Positions 10,160 to 18,100 of a DNA stretch of 64,000 nt are shown here, in pieces (the stretch's first letter is position 1; every line of letters starts with the position of its first letter). Made by a program: the position numbers and the translations under genes. The notes beneath the pieces were generated by a model. It was not told the DNA's origin. It was given only the letters and a program-made list of their open reading frames with translations, and did no database searches. Source of the DNA: Thermosulfurimonas sp. F29 (lineage in GTDB: Bacteria; Desulfobacterota; Thermodesulfobacteria; Thermodesulfobacteriales; Thermodesulfobacteriaceae); assembly GCF_019688735.1 (NCBI RefSeq), contig NZ_JAIFYA010000001.1, positions 825,861-889,860 of the forward strand, written 5' to 3'.

Positions 10160-11185
10160 ATGCTCAAGTGGTTTCGCCGCAAAAGAAAGGAAGGCCCTCC
10201 GGAGGAACCTCCCGCCGAACGGGAGAAGGCCCCGGTCTCTCGTGAGGAAGCCCCGGAAAGGTCCCCCGAGGCGGAGAAGGGGCTCTGGCAGAAATTCCGT
10301 CGGGGGCTCGCGAAGACCAGGGATCGCCTTAAGGACACCCTGGGGGATCTTTTCGAGGTGGATCGGCTGGTGGATCAGGCCTTTATGGAGGAGCTCGAGG
10401 AGATCCTCGTCACCGCCGACATCGGAATAGAGACCGTCGATCGCCTGCTCGAGCCCTCCCGCCGGAAGCTTCTTCTGGGTGAACCCCTCAAGACGGGGGA
10501 GCTCAAGCGCAGTCTTCGGGAAGAGATGTTGAACATGCTCTCGCTGGAGTCCCCGCCCTTTCCTCCGGAGGAGAACCCGGCGGTGATCTTTTTTATCGGG
10601 GTAAACGGTGTGGGCAAGACCACCACGCTGGCCAAGGTGGCCTGGCACCTTAAGAACCGTGGATTTTCGGTCCTCGCGGTGGCGGCGGATACCTTTCGGG
10701 CTGCGGCCATAGAACAGCTCGAATCCTGGGGGGAGCGGGTGGGATTCGAGGTAATCAAACAGGCTCCGGGGGCCGATCCCGGAGCGGTGGTCTATCAGGG
10801 GCTTGAGGCGGCCCGGGCCCGGAAAACCGATGTCGTCCTGGTGGACACGGCCGGTCGTCTTCACACCAAGTACAACCTCATGGAGGAACTCAAAAAGATG
10901 GTCCGGGTGGCGGGCAAGGTCATTCCCGGGGCCCCGCACGAAAACATCCTGGTGCTCGACGCCACCACCGGACAGAACGCCGTAAGCCAGGCCAAACTCT
11001 TCGGGGAGGCCGTAAGGCTCCACTCCATGATCATTACCAAGATGGACGGAACGGCCAAGGGAGGGATTGCCGTAACCGTGGCCCACCTCTTCAAACTGCC
11101 CATCCGTTTCGTGGGACTGGGCGAAAAGATGGAGGATCTGGCCCCCTTCGAACCCAAAGCCTTCGTGGACGCGCTGCTGCCATGA
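10160..11185 (+). CDS. ftsY: Signal recognition particle receptor FtsY
   Basis: SRP-type GTPase of 341 residues that receives ribosome-SRP complexes at the inner membrane for co-translational insertion. A short charged A-region (about 1-50, many E and K/R) precedes the NG domain. GTPase motifs: G1 GVNGVGKTTT starting at residue 147, DTAGRLH (G3), TKMDGTAKGG (G4 region) and GLGEKMEDLAPF near the end. I start at ATG 10160 (MLKWFRRKRK) rather than an upstream in-frame TTG because the basic N-terminus is typical. The stop overlaps the next ATG (ATGA), so it is co-translated with the kinase-like gene. Confidence 0.96.
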   Translation: MLKWFRRKRKEGPPEEPPAEREKAPVSREEAPERSPEAEKGLWQKFRRGLAKTRDRLKDTLGDLFEVDRLVDQAFMEELEEILVTADIGIETVDRLLEPSRRKLLLGEPLKTGELKRSLREEMLNMLSLESPPFPPEENPAVIFFIGVNGVGKTTTLAKVAWHLKNRGFSVLAVAADTFRAAAIEQLESWGERVGFEVIKQAPGADPGAVVYQGLEAARARKTDVVLVDTAGRLHTKYNLMEELKKMVRVAGKVIPGAPHENILVLDATTGQNAVSQAKLFGEAVRLHSMIITKMDGTAKGGIAVTVAHLFKLPIRFVGLGEKMEDLAPFEPKAFVDALLP

Positions 11186-11820
11186 AGGCGCTCCACCTCC
11201 TCGGCCCCACGGGATCGGGAAAGACCCCCCTCGGAGAAGTTCTGGAGGCCCGGGGACTCTACGGGGTGCGGGTGATTCACTTCGACTTCGGGGCGGAGCT
11301 CCGGAGGATCGCCGGGGGACTCCCCGCGGAGGGAATAACTCCCCGGGAGGTTTCCTTCATAAAGAGGGTGCTTGAGGAAGGGCTTCTTCTCGAAAACGAA
11401 CACTTCTACCTCGCCGAAAAGATCCTCCGGGGGGTTCTCTCCCGAAAAGGGGCCTCCGAGGGGGACCTCCTTCTGCTGAACGGTCTTCCCCGCCACGAGG
11501 GACAGGCCCGGGATGTGCTTCGTCTGGTGGACCTGCGTCTGGCCGTGGAACTCTCCGTGGAAGAGGAGGTCCTCCTGGAGCGACTTCGTCGGGATCCCGC
11601 CGGGGACCGGCGACACCGCACGGACGACACCGCGGTCCTGGTGCAGAAGAAACTGCACTGGTATCGGGAAAGGACCCTTCCCCTCAGGGAGCTCTACCGG
11701 AAGAAGGGAATTCCCCTCATCTCTCTTTCGGTGGAGGCCGGGGATACCGGGGAAACGCTCCGCCGGAAACTCCTTCGAGCCTTGCCGGAAACGCAATTTA
11801 AAACTATTTTTGGTTTTTAA
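11182..11820 (+). CDS. P-loop nucleotide kinase-like protein (adenylate kinase-like)
   Basis: 212 residues. The P-loop is GPTGSGKT (9-16) and a later stretch LLLNGLPRHEGQARDV resembles the NMP-binding region of adenylate kinases. The arginine-rich segment around 135-147 (LRRDPAGDRRHRTDD) looks like a lid region without zinc cysteines, followed by KKLHWYRERTLPLREL, which fits the family's C-terminal helix. The substrate is uncertain: it differs enough from standard Adk that another nucleotide or small molecule is possible. Joined to ftsY by an ATGA overlap and followed after 27 bases by the activase gene, suggesting one transcript. Confidence 0.75.
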   Translation: MKALHLLGPTGSGKTPLGEVLEARGLYGVRVIHFDFGAELRRIAGGLPAEGITPREVSFIKRVLEEGLLLENEHFYLAEKILRGVLSRKGASEGDLLLLNGLPRHEGQARDVLRLVDLRLAVELSVEEEVLLERLRRDPAGDRRHRTDDTAVLVQKKLHWYRERTLPLRELYRKKGIPLISLSVEAGDTGETLRRKLLRALPETQFKTIFGF

Positions 11821-11847
11821 GGGATCTTTCCGCGCAAAGGGGGTCTT

Positions 11848-14800
11848 ATGGGGCGTCTTTATGTGGGGCTTGATGTGGGTTCCGGAACGGCCAAGGTGGT
11901 GGTTCTCGACGAGGCCAGGAACCTGCTCCACAGGGTATATCGCAAGACTCACGGCCAGCCGGTGGAGACCGCCGAGCGGCTCCTTTCCGAGGTGGAGGAG
12001 CGTTTCGGTTCCGCCCTTTCCGGTATAACCTGCACCGGAACCGCGGGCAAGTTTATTGCCCGTATTCTCGGCGTCGCCTTCGTCAACGAGGTGATCGCCC
12101 ATGCCCGGGCCGTGGAACACTTCCATCCCGAGGCCCGGACCATCATTGACATCGGAGGCGAGGACTCGAAGCTCATCTTCATCAAACACGAGGGAGGCAA
12201 ATTTCGCATTGCCGACTTCGCCCTGAACACCCTGTGTGCCGCGGGGACCGGGGCTTTTCTGGAACAGCAGGCCGCGCGCCTCGGATATTCCATCGAGGAA
12301 TTCAGTCGGCTGGCCCTTAAGGCGGAAAACATTCCCCGCATCGCGGGCCGCTGCACGGTCTTCGCCAAGTCGGACATGATCCACCTCCAGCAGGCGGCGG
12401 TGCCGGATCACGAAATCATCGCCGGACTGTGCTTCGCCATCATCCGCAACCTCAAGAGCAATCTCGCCAAGGGGCGCAGGGTGGAGCCTCCCGTGGTCTT
12501 CCAGGGCGGGGTGGCGGCCAACCTGGGGGTGCGGCGGGCCATAAAGGAGGTCTTCGGTCTCTCGGACGAGGAACTCATCATCCCGGAACATCACGGCATC
12601 ATGGGGGCCATAGGGGCCGCCCTTTACGGTCTGGACGGAAAGGCCACCTCCCCCTACCGGGGGGCGGAGTTGCTCCGGGCCTATCTCCGGGAGAGGCGTC
12701 CCTCGCCGGAGCGTTTCCCGAAGCTCTCTCCCATGCGTTCGGTTTACCTTTCCCCGAAGGCGGCCCCCGTCGGGGTGCGGAGGATCTATCTCGGGATCGA
12801 TGTGGGTTCGGTGAGCACCAAGTTGGTGGCCGTAAGCGAAGAGGGGGCCCTGGTGGCCAAGGTTTACATGCTCCATCACGGCAAACCCCTTGAAAGCGTA
12901 AAGGAAGGACTGGCCCGCCTGGCGGAAAAACTCCCCCCCGAGGTGGAGGTCCTGGGGGTGGGCACCACCGGCTCGGGGCGCTATCTCGTGGGAGACTTCG
13001 TGGGAGCGGATGTGATCCGCAACGAGATCACCGCCCAGGCCACCGGAGCCCTGGCCCTGGATCCCGAGGTGGACACCATCTTCGAGATCGGCGGTCAGGA
13101 CTCCAAGTACATTCGTCTGGAAAAGGGCACCGTGGTGGACTTCACCATGAACAAGGCCTGCGCCGCCGGCACCGGTTCCTTCCTGGAGGAGCAGGCCGTG
13201 CGGCTGGGGGTCCCCATCGAACGGTTCGGAGAGTTCGCCTTAAAGAGCGAGGCCCCCCTCCGGATGGGCGAGCGCTGCACGGTGTTCATGCAGTCGGACC
13301 TCCTTCACTACCAGCAGCAGGGACTTCCCAAGGAGGACCTCATCGCCGGGCTCTGTTACGCCATCGTTTACAACTATCTGAACAAGGTGGTGGAGGATCG
13401 CCGGATCGGCAGGAGGATCTTCTTCCAGGGGGCCACGGCCTTCAACCGGGGTATCGTGGCGGCCTTCGAGAAGGTCCTGGGGCGCCCCATTACCGTCCCT
13501 CCCCATCACGAGGTCACCGGAGCCATAGGAGCGGCGTTGCTGGCCCGCAACGAGCGCACCTGGGAAAAGAGTCGCTTCAAGGGGTTTGACCTCACCCGGG
13601 TGCGTTACGAGATCTCCACCTTCGAGTGTCGGGCCTGTCCCAACCGGTGCGAAATCCACAGGGTATCCGTGGAGGGACACCCCCCCTATTACTACGGGGG
13701 ACGCTGCGAGCGTTACGAGGTCGAACACCGGAAACCCCCGGCCCACCTCCCCAATCCGGTTCTGGAGCGGGAACGCAGGTTGCTTTCCTATGTAAAGGAG
13801 GACGGAAACTTCCCCCGCGGAGAAATCGGGATCCCTCGCCTCTTATTCTTCTGGGAAAGACTTCCCTTTTTCGCCACCCTGTTTCAGGAGCTGGGGTTTC
13901 GGGTGGTGCTTTCCTCTCCCACCAGCAAGGAGGTCATCCGGGAGGGTTGCGAGATAGTGGCCGCGGAGACCTGCTTTCCGGTAAAGCTCGCTCACGGACA
14001 TGTTCTGGACCTTCTGAAGCGCGGAATAAAACGGATTTTCGTGCCCCAGATCACCGATCTTCCCTCGGATCATCCCCGGCTTGGCAGCGGGAAGATATGT
14101 CCCTATGTGCAGGGCTTTCCCTGGGCCATGCACGCGTCCATTTCCTTCAGGGACTTCGGGGCCGAGGCCATCTCCCCGGTCTTTCACTTCGGCACCGGGG
14201 GGGCGCTTCTGCGGGAGGAGTTTCGGGAACTGGCCCGGAAACTCGAGGTCTCCTGGAGGGAAATGAAGCGGGCCCTTGAGGCGGCCTTTGCCGCCCAGGA
14301 GGACTTTCAGCGCTGGTGCCGGGAGCGTGGGCGGGAGATCCTGGAGGGTCTTTCCGGAGACGAGGTGGCTCTGGTAATCGTGGGGCGTCCCTACAACGCC
14401 TTCGATCCCGGGGCCAATCTGGCCATTCACAACAAGATCCGGAGTCTGGGGGTGGTGGGGCTTCCGGTGGACATGTTGCCCCTTGACGAGATCAAGGATC
14501 TCGACGGCCTCGAGGGCATGTACTGGCGCTACGGTCAGAGGATCCTCCTTGCGGCCCATTACTGCCGGGAACACCCCCGGCTCTTTCCGCTCTTTATCAC
14601 CAACTTTTCCTGCGGGCCGGATTCCTTCATCGAGCACTTCTTTGAGGAACTGCTGGCGGGCAAACCCTATCTCCAGATCGAAATCGACGAACACAGTGCC
14701 GACGCCGGGGTGGTCACCCGGATAGAGGCCTTTCTGGACAGCATAAGGGGGAAGAGCGCCCGTTATCCCAGGCCGCAGAAGCCGCCCCGGCCCAGGGTTC

Positions 14801-16011
14801 GGCCCGGAGACGGAAGAATTCTTTACATCCCCTACATGGCGGATCACGCCCGGGTGCTGGCGGCGGCCTTCAGGGCCTGCGGGGTACACGCCGAGGTGCT
14901 TCCCGAGCCCGACGAGGAGGTTCTTCTTCTGGGAAGACGCTACACCAGCGGAAAGGAATGCTATCCCACGGTGCTCACCACCGGCGACATGCTCAAACTC
15001 CTAAATCAACCGGGGATAGATCCCCGGCGGGTAGCTTTCTTCATGCCCTCCGGGGCCGGCCCCTGTCGTTTCGGCCAGTACAACCGTCTTCACCGCAAGA
15101 TCCTGGACGAGCTGGGCTATCAGGATGTTCCCATCTACTCTCCCACCCAGGATGTGAAGCTCTACGAGGACCTGGGTATGATCGGAGGCGACTTCACCCG
15201 GCTCACCTGGAAAGGGCTCATCTGCATGGATCTTCTGGACAAGCTCCTGCGCGAGACCCGTCCCTACGAGGAAAATCCCGGTGAGACCGAGAAGGTCTAT
15301 TGGGAATGCGTGGCCCGTCTGGAGCGGGCCGTGGAGAGACGAGAGGATCTCCTTGCGGTCATGGGGGAGATACGGGATCGGTTTGCCGCCATCCCCACCC
15401 GGGGCCGGGGGGAAAAGCCCGTGGTGGGCATAGTGGGGGAAATATATGTGCGTTCCAATCGGTTCGCCAACGAGAACATCGTGAAGGTTCTGGAGGGTCT
15501 GGGGGCCGAGGTGTGGCTGCCCACCATTGCGGAGTGGTTTTATTACATCAACTACACCTCCAAGCGCTGGGCCAAGCGTTTCCGGCTCTACAGGAATCTC
15601 CTAAAACTCGTCATAGAGAATCGGGTGCAACTTCAGGACGAACATCGGTTCGTGGAGATCGTGAGGGATCTCCTGCGCACCGCCGAGGAACCCACGGTGG
15701 AGGAACTGCTGTCCCTGGCCCGCAGGTACATGAACGACGAATTCGAGGGCGAGGCCATCCTTTCGGTGGGAAAGTCCCTGGACTATCTCCGGCACGGGGT
15801 AAACGGCATCGTGAATGTGATCCCCTTCACCTGCATGCCCGGCACGGTGGCGGGGATGCTCCTCAAACGGGTGCGGGAGGACCGGGGTTATGTTCCGGTT
15901 CTTACGGTGCCGTGCGACGGGCAGCGCTCCATGGGCACCCGCATGCGGATCGAGGCCTTTATGTATCAGGTGCGCGAGCACTTTGAGGGACGGGGATCTC
16001 GAGAAGTCTGA
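11848..16011 (+). CDS. Very large acyl-CoA dehydratase activase-like protein (two BcrAD/BadFG ATPase domains plus dehydratase-like C-terminus)
   Basis: 1387 residues. Two ASKHA ATPase domains of the 2-hydroxyacyl-CoA dehydratase activator type lie in tandem: about 4-265 (GLDVGSGTAK; Cys130 in LCAAGTGAFLEQQA) and about 311-565 (GIDVGSVSTKL; ACAAGTGSFLEEQA). In the known activators this cysteine binds the [4Fe-4S] cluster shared by the dimer; here both copies keep it. A cysteine pattern CRACPNRCE (about 593) starts a DUF2229-like region, then a region resembling the dehydratase subunit fold runs to the end. Large proteins of this build occur in many anaerobes without a proven substrate. Start ATG follows AAAGGGGG. 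It may form an intramolecular ATPase pair. Confidence 0.88.
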   Translation: MGRLYVGLDVGSGTAKVVVLDEARNLLHRVYRKTHGQPVETAERLLSEVEERFGSALSGITCTGTAGKFIARILGVAFVNEVIAHARAVEHFHPEARTIIDIGGEDSKLIFIKHEGGKFRIADFALNTLCAAGTGAFLEQQAARLGYSIEEFSRLALKAENIPRIAGRCTVFAKSDMIHLQQAAVPDHEIIAGLCFAIIRNLKSNLAKGRRVEPPVVFQGGVAANLGVRRAIKEVFGLSDEELIIPEHHGIMGAIGAALYGLDGKATSPYRGAELLRAYLRERRPSPERFPKLSPMRSVYLSPKAAPVGVRRIYLGIDVGSVSTKLVAVSEEGALVAKVYMLHHGKPLESVKEGLARLAEKLPPEVEVLGVGTTGSGRYLVGDFVGADVIRNEITAQATGALALDPEVDTIFEIGGQDSKYIRLEKGTVVDFTMNKACAAGTGSFLEEQAVRLGVPIERFGEFALKSEAPLRMGERCTVFMQSDLLHYQQQGLPKEDLIAGLCYAIVYNYLNKVVEDRRIGRRIFFQGATAFNRGIVAAFEKVLGRPITVPPHHEVTGAIGAALLARNERTWEKSRFKGFDLTRVRYEISTFECRACPNRCEIHRVSVEGHPPYYYGGRCERYEVEHRKPPAHLPNPVLERERRLLSYVKEDGNFPRGEIGIPRLLFFWERLPFFATLFQELGFRVVLSSPTSKEVIREGCEIVAAETCFPVKLAHGHVLDLLKRGIKRIFVPQITDLPSDHPRLGSGKICPYVQGFPWAMHASISFRDFGAEAISPVFHFGTGGALLREEFRELARKLEVSWREMKRALEAAFAAQEDFQRWCRERGREILEGLSGDEVALVIVGRPYNAFDPGANLAIHNKIRSLGVVGLPVDMLPLDEIKDLDGLEGMYWRYGQRILLAAHYCREHPRLFPLFITNFSCGPDSFIEHFFEELLAGKPYLQIEIDEHSADAGVVTRIEAFLDSIRGKSARYPRPQKPPRPRVRPGDGRILYIPYMADHARVLAAAFRACGVHAEVLPEPDEEVLLLGRRYTSGKECYPTVLTTGDMLKLLNQPGIDPRRVAFFMPSGAGPCRFGQYNRLHRKILDELGYQDVPIYSPTQDVKLYEDLGMIGGDFTRLTWKGLICMDLLDKLLRETRPYEENPGETEKVYWECVARLERAVERREDLLAVMGEIRDRFAAIPTRGRGEKPVVGIVGEIYVRSNRFANENIVKVLEGLGAEVWLPTIAEWFYYINYTSKRWAKRFRLYRNLLKLVIENRVQLQDEHRFVEIVRDLLRTAEEPTVEELLSLARRYMNDEFEGEAILSVGKSLDYLRHGVNGIVNVIPFTCMPGTVAGMLLKRVREDRGYVPVLTVPCDGQRSMGTRMRIEAFMYQVREHFEGRGSREV

Positions 16012-16047
16012 GGGAAGGCAAAAGAGAAATTCGGGGCCTGCGGGGCT

Positions 16048-16076
16048 AAAAAGCGGACCTCTTTTCCGATTTTTTT
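16048..16076 (+). terminator. Possible intrinsic terminator after the activase gene
   Basis: AAAAAGCGGA (from 16048) can pair with TCCGATTTTT with one mismatch, and the hairpin runs into a T tract to 16076. Weak GC content in the stem keeps confidence moderate. Confidence 0.4.
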
Positions 16077-16098
16077 GCGGAACGCCGTTTATTTCCGG

Positions 16099-16127
16099 TT
16101 GACTTAAAGGGGCTTTCCTGCTAAGCG
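16099..16127 (+). promoter_or_regulatory. Possible promoter of the F0 ATP synthase cluster
   Basis: TTGACT (16099-16104) matches the -35 at 5 of 6. After a 17-base spacer stands TAAGCG, a poor -10. It lies just upstream of the first AtpI-type gene. Confidence 0.25.
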
Positions 16128-16139
16128 TAAGGGGCGTGA

Positions 16140-16379
16140 ATGGGAAAAGGGACCTGGGAGTATTTCTGGGAGCTGGTGGGCGAGGCCTTCAGCGTGGGTC
16201 TCGCCATGGTGGGCTCGGTGCTGGCCGGGGCGGTGTTCGGGTGGCTGCTAGACGAAAAGGTCTTTCACGGTCGCACCTCTCCCTGGTTCACCGTGATAGG
16301 AATAGGTCTGGGGGCGGCAGGGGGCATTAAAAATGTGTTTTACTTTCAGCGTCGCATGAACCGGGAGAAGGAAAGGTGA
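16140..16379 (+). CDS. AtpZ/AtpI-family small membrane protein
   Basis: 79 residues with two predicted membrane helices (about 13-38 and 46-66) joined by a short loop (LLDEKVFHGRTSPW). The pattern of an aromatic, charged N-terminus, G-rich helix 1 and GAAGGIKNVFYF in helix 2 fits the AtpI/AtpZ family encoded at the head of F0F1 operons, thought to help c-ring assembly or ion uptake. AAGGGG precedes the ATG. It overlaps the next gene (GTGA). A larger, shifted reading from 16136 is an out-of-frame shadow. Confidence 0.82.
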   Translation: MGKGTWEYFWELVGEAFSVGLAMVGSVLAGAVFGWLLDEKVFHGRTSPWFTVIGIGLGAAGGIKNVFYFQRRMNREKER

Positions 16380-16807
16380 ACTTCGCGCAGGCCCCGGAAA
16401 AGGTATTGCGGGAATTCGAGGTGCGCAATGTGGTACTGGGGGTGTCCATGGCCGCGGCGGTGGCGGTTTTCACCCGGGATCCCGGGGCCACGGGGAGCGT
16501 GCTCGCCGGGCTCTTTCTGAGTCTCCTTCTCTTCCAGTACCTCAAGAAGGACGGCCGATGGATTGCCTCGCAGGCCATGGCCGGAGTTCCCCACGGAAAG
16601 ATAGTGCGCGGTTTCCTGATCAAGTATTACCTGCGACTCCTGGTGGTGGGTTTTCTTATGGGGTTTGCGTTTTACTTCCGGATACTTCATCCCCTTTATC
16701 TCACCCTCGGGCTTTCGGTGGTGGTCATTCAGGGCTTCCTGGTGGTGGCCGAAGCCCTTTTTAACCGAATTTTTCCAATAGCCCGCAAGGAGGTCGTCCA
16801 TGACTGA
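16376..16807 (+). CDS. atpI: ATP synthase subunit I-like protein
   Basis: 143 residues with four predicted membrane helices (about 18-34, 39-56, 83-102, 105-125). Start is GTG at 16376, inside the stop of the previous gene; AGGAAAGG precedes it. It resembles the AtpI/subunit I family that helps c-ring assembly. Its 3' end overlaps the atpB start by 8 bases. The symbol rests on position and topology; sequence conservation in this family is low. Confidence 0.75.
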   Translation: MNFAQAPEKVLREFEVRNVVLGVSMAAAVAVFTRDPGATGSVLAGLFLSLLLFQYLKKDGRWIASQAMAGVPHGKIVRGFLIKYYLRLLVVGFLMGFAFYFRILHPLYLTLGLSVVVIQGFLVVAEALFNRIFPIARKEVVHD

Positions 16808-17579
16808 GCCGCTTTATCTGTTGTGTCTTCTTCTTCAAAAACTGGGACTTCCCTCCGGAGAGCACTTCTATGTCCATGCGCATCCGGAGGGCAGTCTCTT
16901 TGCGGATCTTTTCCGCCTGAAGCTGGAATATCTGGTGGCGCCGCACATGGTTTACGGGTATCTCACGCTGGCCATCATCCTGGTGCTCACCTTTCTAGGG
17001 GCTCGACGGGGGGAGTTCATTCCCAGCGGTCTTCAGAACTTCTGGGAGTTCGTGATGGAGACCCTCTACAACTTCACGCGGGAAAACCTGCCCGATCCCA
17101 AGCACCTCAAGCGGGATGTGTTTCCTCTGGTCTTTCCCCTTATCGTTTACTTTGCCCTCTTTATCGGCATTTCCAACTTTATGGGGCTCATTCCGGGGTT
17201 TGCCTGTCCCACGGCCAACATCAATGTGACCCTGGGGCTTACCCTCATTACCATCGTTTACTATCACATTCTGGGAATCTGGTTTCACGGACCGGGGTAC
17301 ATCAAACACTTTCTCGGGCCCATCAAGTGGCTGGCTCCGCTCATGTTCTTCATCGAGGTCTTCAGTCATCTGGGGCGGATTATTTCCCTGTCGGTACGAC
17401 TCTTTGCCAACATGTATTCCAAGGAGCTTCTGGTGGGAATTCTTCTCTTTCTGGCCGGGAAGTATCTGGCGCCGCTGCCCATTCTCCTTCTGGGTGTAAT
17501 TGTGGCCTTCGTGCAGATGCTGATCTTTATTGCGCTTTCGCTGGCCTACTTTGCGGGTGCGGTGGAGGAGGCCCATTAA
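16800..17579 (+). CDS. atpB: F0F1 ATP synthase subunit a
   Basis: 259 residues. Membrane half-channel subunit next to the c-ring. The essential arginine is R200 in SLSVRLFANM. Other hallmarks are ISNFMGLIPGF (124-134) and a C-terminal helix pair ending AYFAGAVEEAH. About six membrane helices. Start ATG 16800 follows AAGGAGG. The gene for c lies 80 bases downstream; no b, delta or F1 genes are in the window. Confidence 0.97.
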   Translation: MTEPLYLLCLLLQKLGLPSGEHFYVHAHPEGSLFADLFRLKLEYLVAPHMVYGYLTLAIILVLTFLGARRGEFIPSGLQNFWEFVMETLYNFTRENLPDPKHLKRDVFPLVFPLIVYFALFIGISNFMGLIPGFACPTANINVTLGLTLITIVYYHILGIWFHGPGYIKHFLGPIKWLAPLMFFIEVFSHLGRIISLSVRLFANMYSKELLVGILLFLAGKYLAPLPILLLGVIVAFVQMLIFIALSLAYFAGAVEEAH

Positions 17580-17659
17580 AGGAGGCGAAGGGTGCGGGGG
17601 AGGACCTCGCATTCGGTGGAGATACGAAAATCTAAAATCTCAAAAGAAGGAGGGAGGAG

Positions 17660-18019
17660 ATGCGGAAGGTTTTGGGATTGATGGCCATGTTCGTGCTGAT
17701 GGGAGCCGGTCTTGCCTTCGCGGCGGAGGGTGGAGCGGCCACCCAGCTGGGTTTCGGGTTCCTGGGAGCCGTGGTGCTGGGGGCCTGTCTGGGAGTGGGT
17801 ATCGCGGCCAGTGGCTGCGGAGTGGGCATGGGTCACGCCACCCGGGGTGCCTGTGAGGGTATCGCCCGGAATCCGGAGCTGGCCGGAAAGCTCACCGTGA
17901 CCATGATTCTGGGTCTGGCCTTCATCGAGGCGCTGACCCTTTACGCTCTGGTGCTGGGCTTCTACCTGATCTTCGCGAAGCTCGGAAGCTTCATGGCGCT
18001 GGCCGGGCTCGGCGGCTAG
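17660..18019 (+). CDS. atpE: F0F1 ATP synthase subunit c
   Basis: 119 residues, longer than the usual 70-90 because of an N-terminal signal-like segment (residues 1-21, [20 protein letters not shown] then AAEGG) and a longer tail. Two helices form the hairpin with polar loop ARNPELAGK. The ion-binding carboxylate is E90 in [12 protein letters not shown]. Sodium-type c subunits carry Gln in helix 1 and Ser/Thr right after the Glu; here those places are Met (GVGMG) and Ala, so proton coupling is the better guess. A strong AGGGAGGAG precedes the ATG. Confidence 0.96.
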   Translation: MRKVLGLMAMFVLMGAGLAFAAEGGAATQLGFGFLGAVVLGACLGVGIAASGCGVGMGHATRGACEGIARNPELAGKLTVTMILGLAFIEALTLYALVLGFYLIFAKLGSFMALAGLGG

Positions 18020-18044
18020 AGAGAACTTACTTTCCCGATCATCC

Positions 18045-18084
18045 GGGCCGTGGGGGGACAAGACTTCCACGGCCCTTTTTCTTT
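18045..18084 (+). terminator. Intrinsic terminator of the F0 operon
   Basis: Perfect 9-bp stem GGGCCGTGG (18045-18053) / CCACGGCCC (18067-18075), loop of 13 bases, then TTTTTCTTTT. It ends 17 bases before the comM start codon. Confidence 0.92.
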
Positions 18085-18100
18085 TGTTATAACCTTTCCC

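Noticed and set aside
10861..12879. 672-codon minus-strand frame opposite ftsY, kinase and activase genes
   Set aside because: No family motif and typical shadow composition; the plus strand encodes well conserved proteins.
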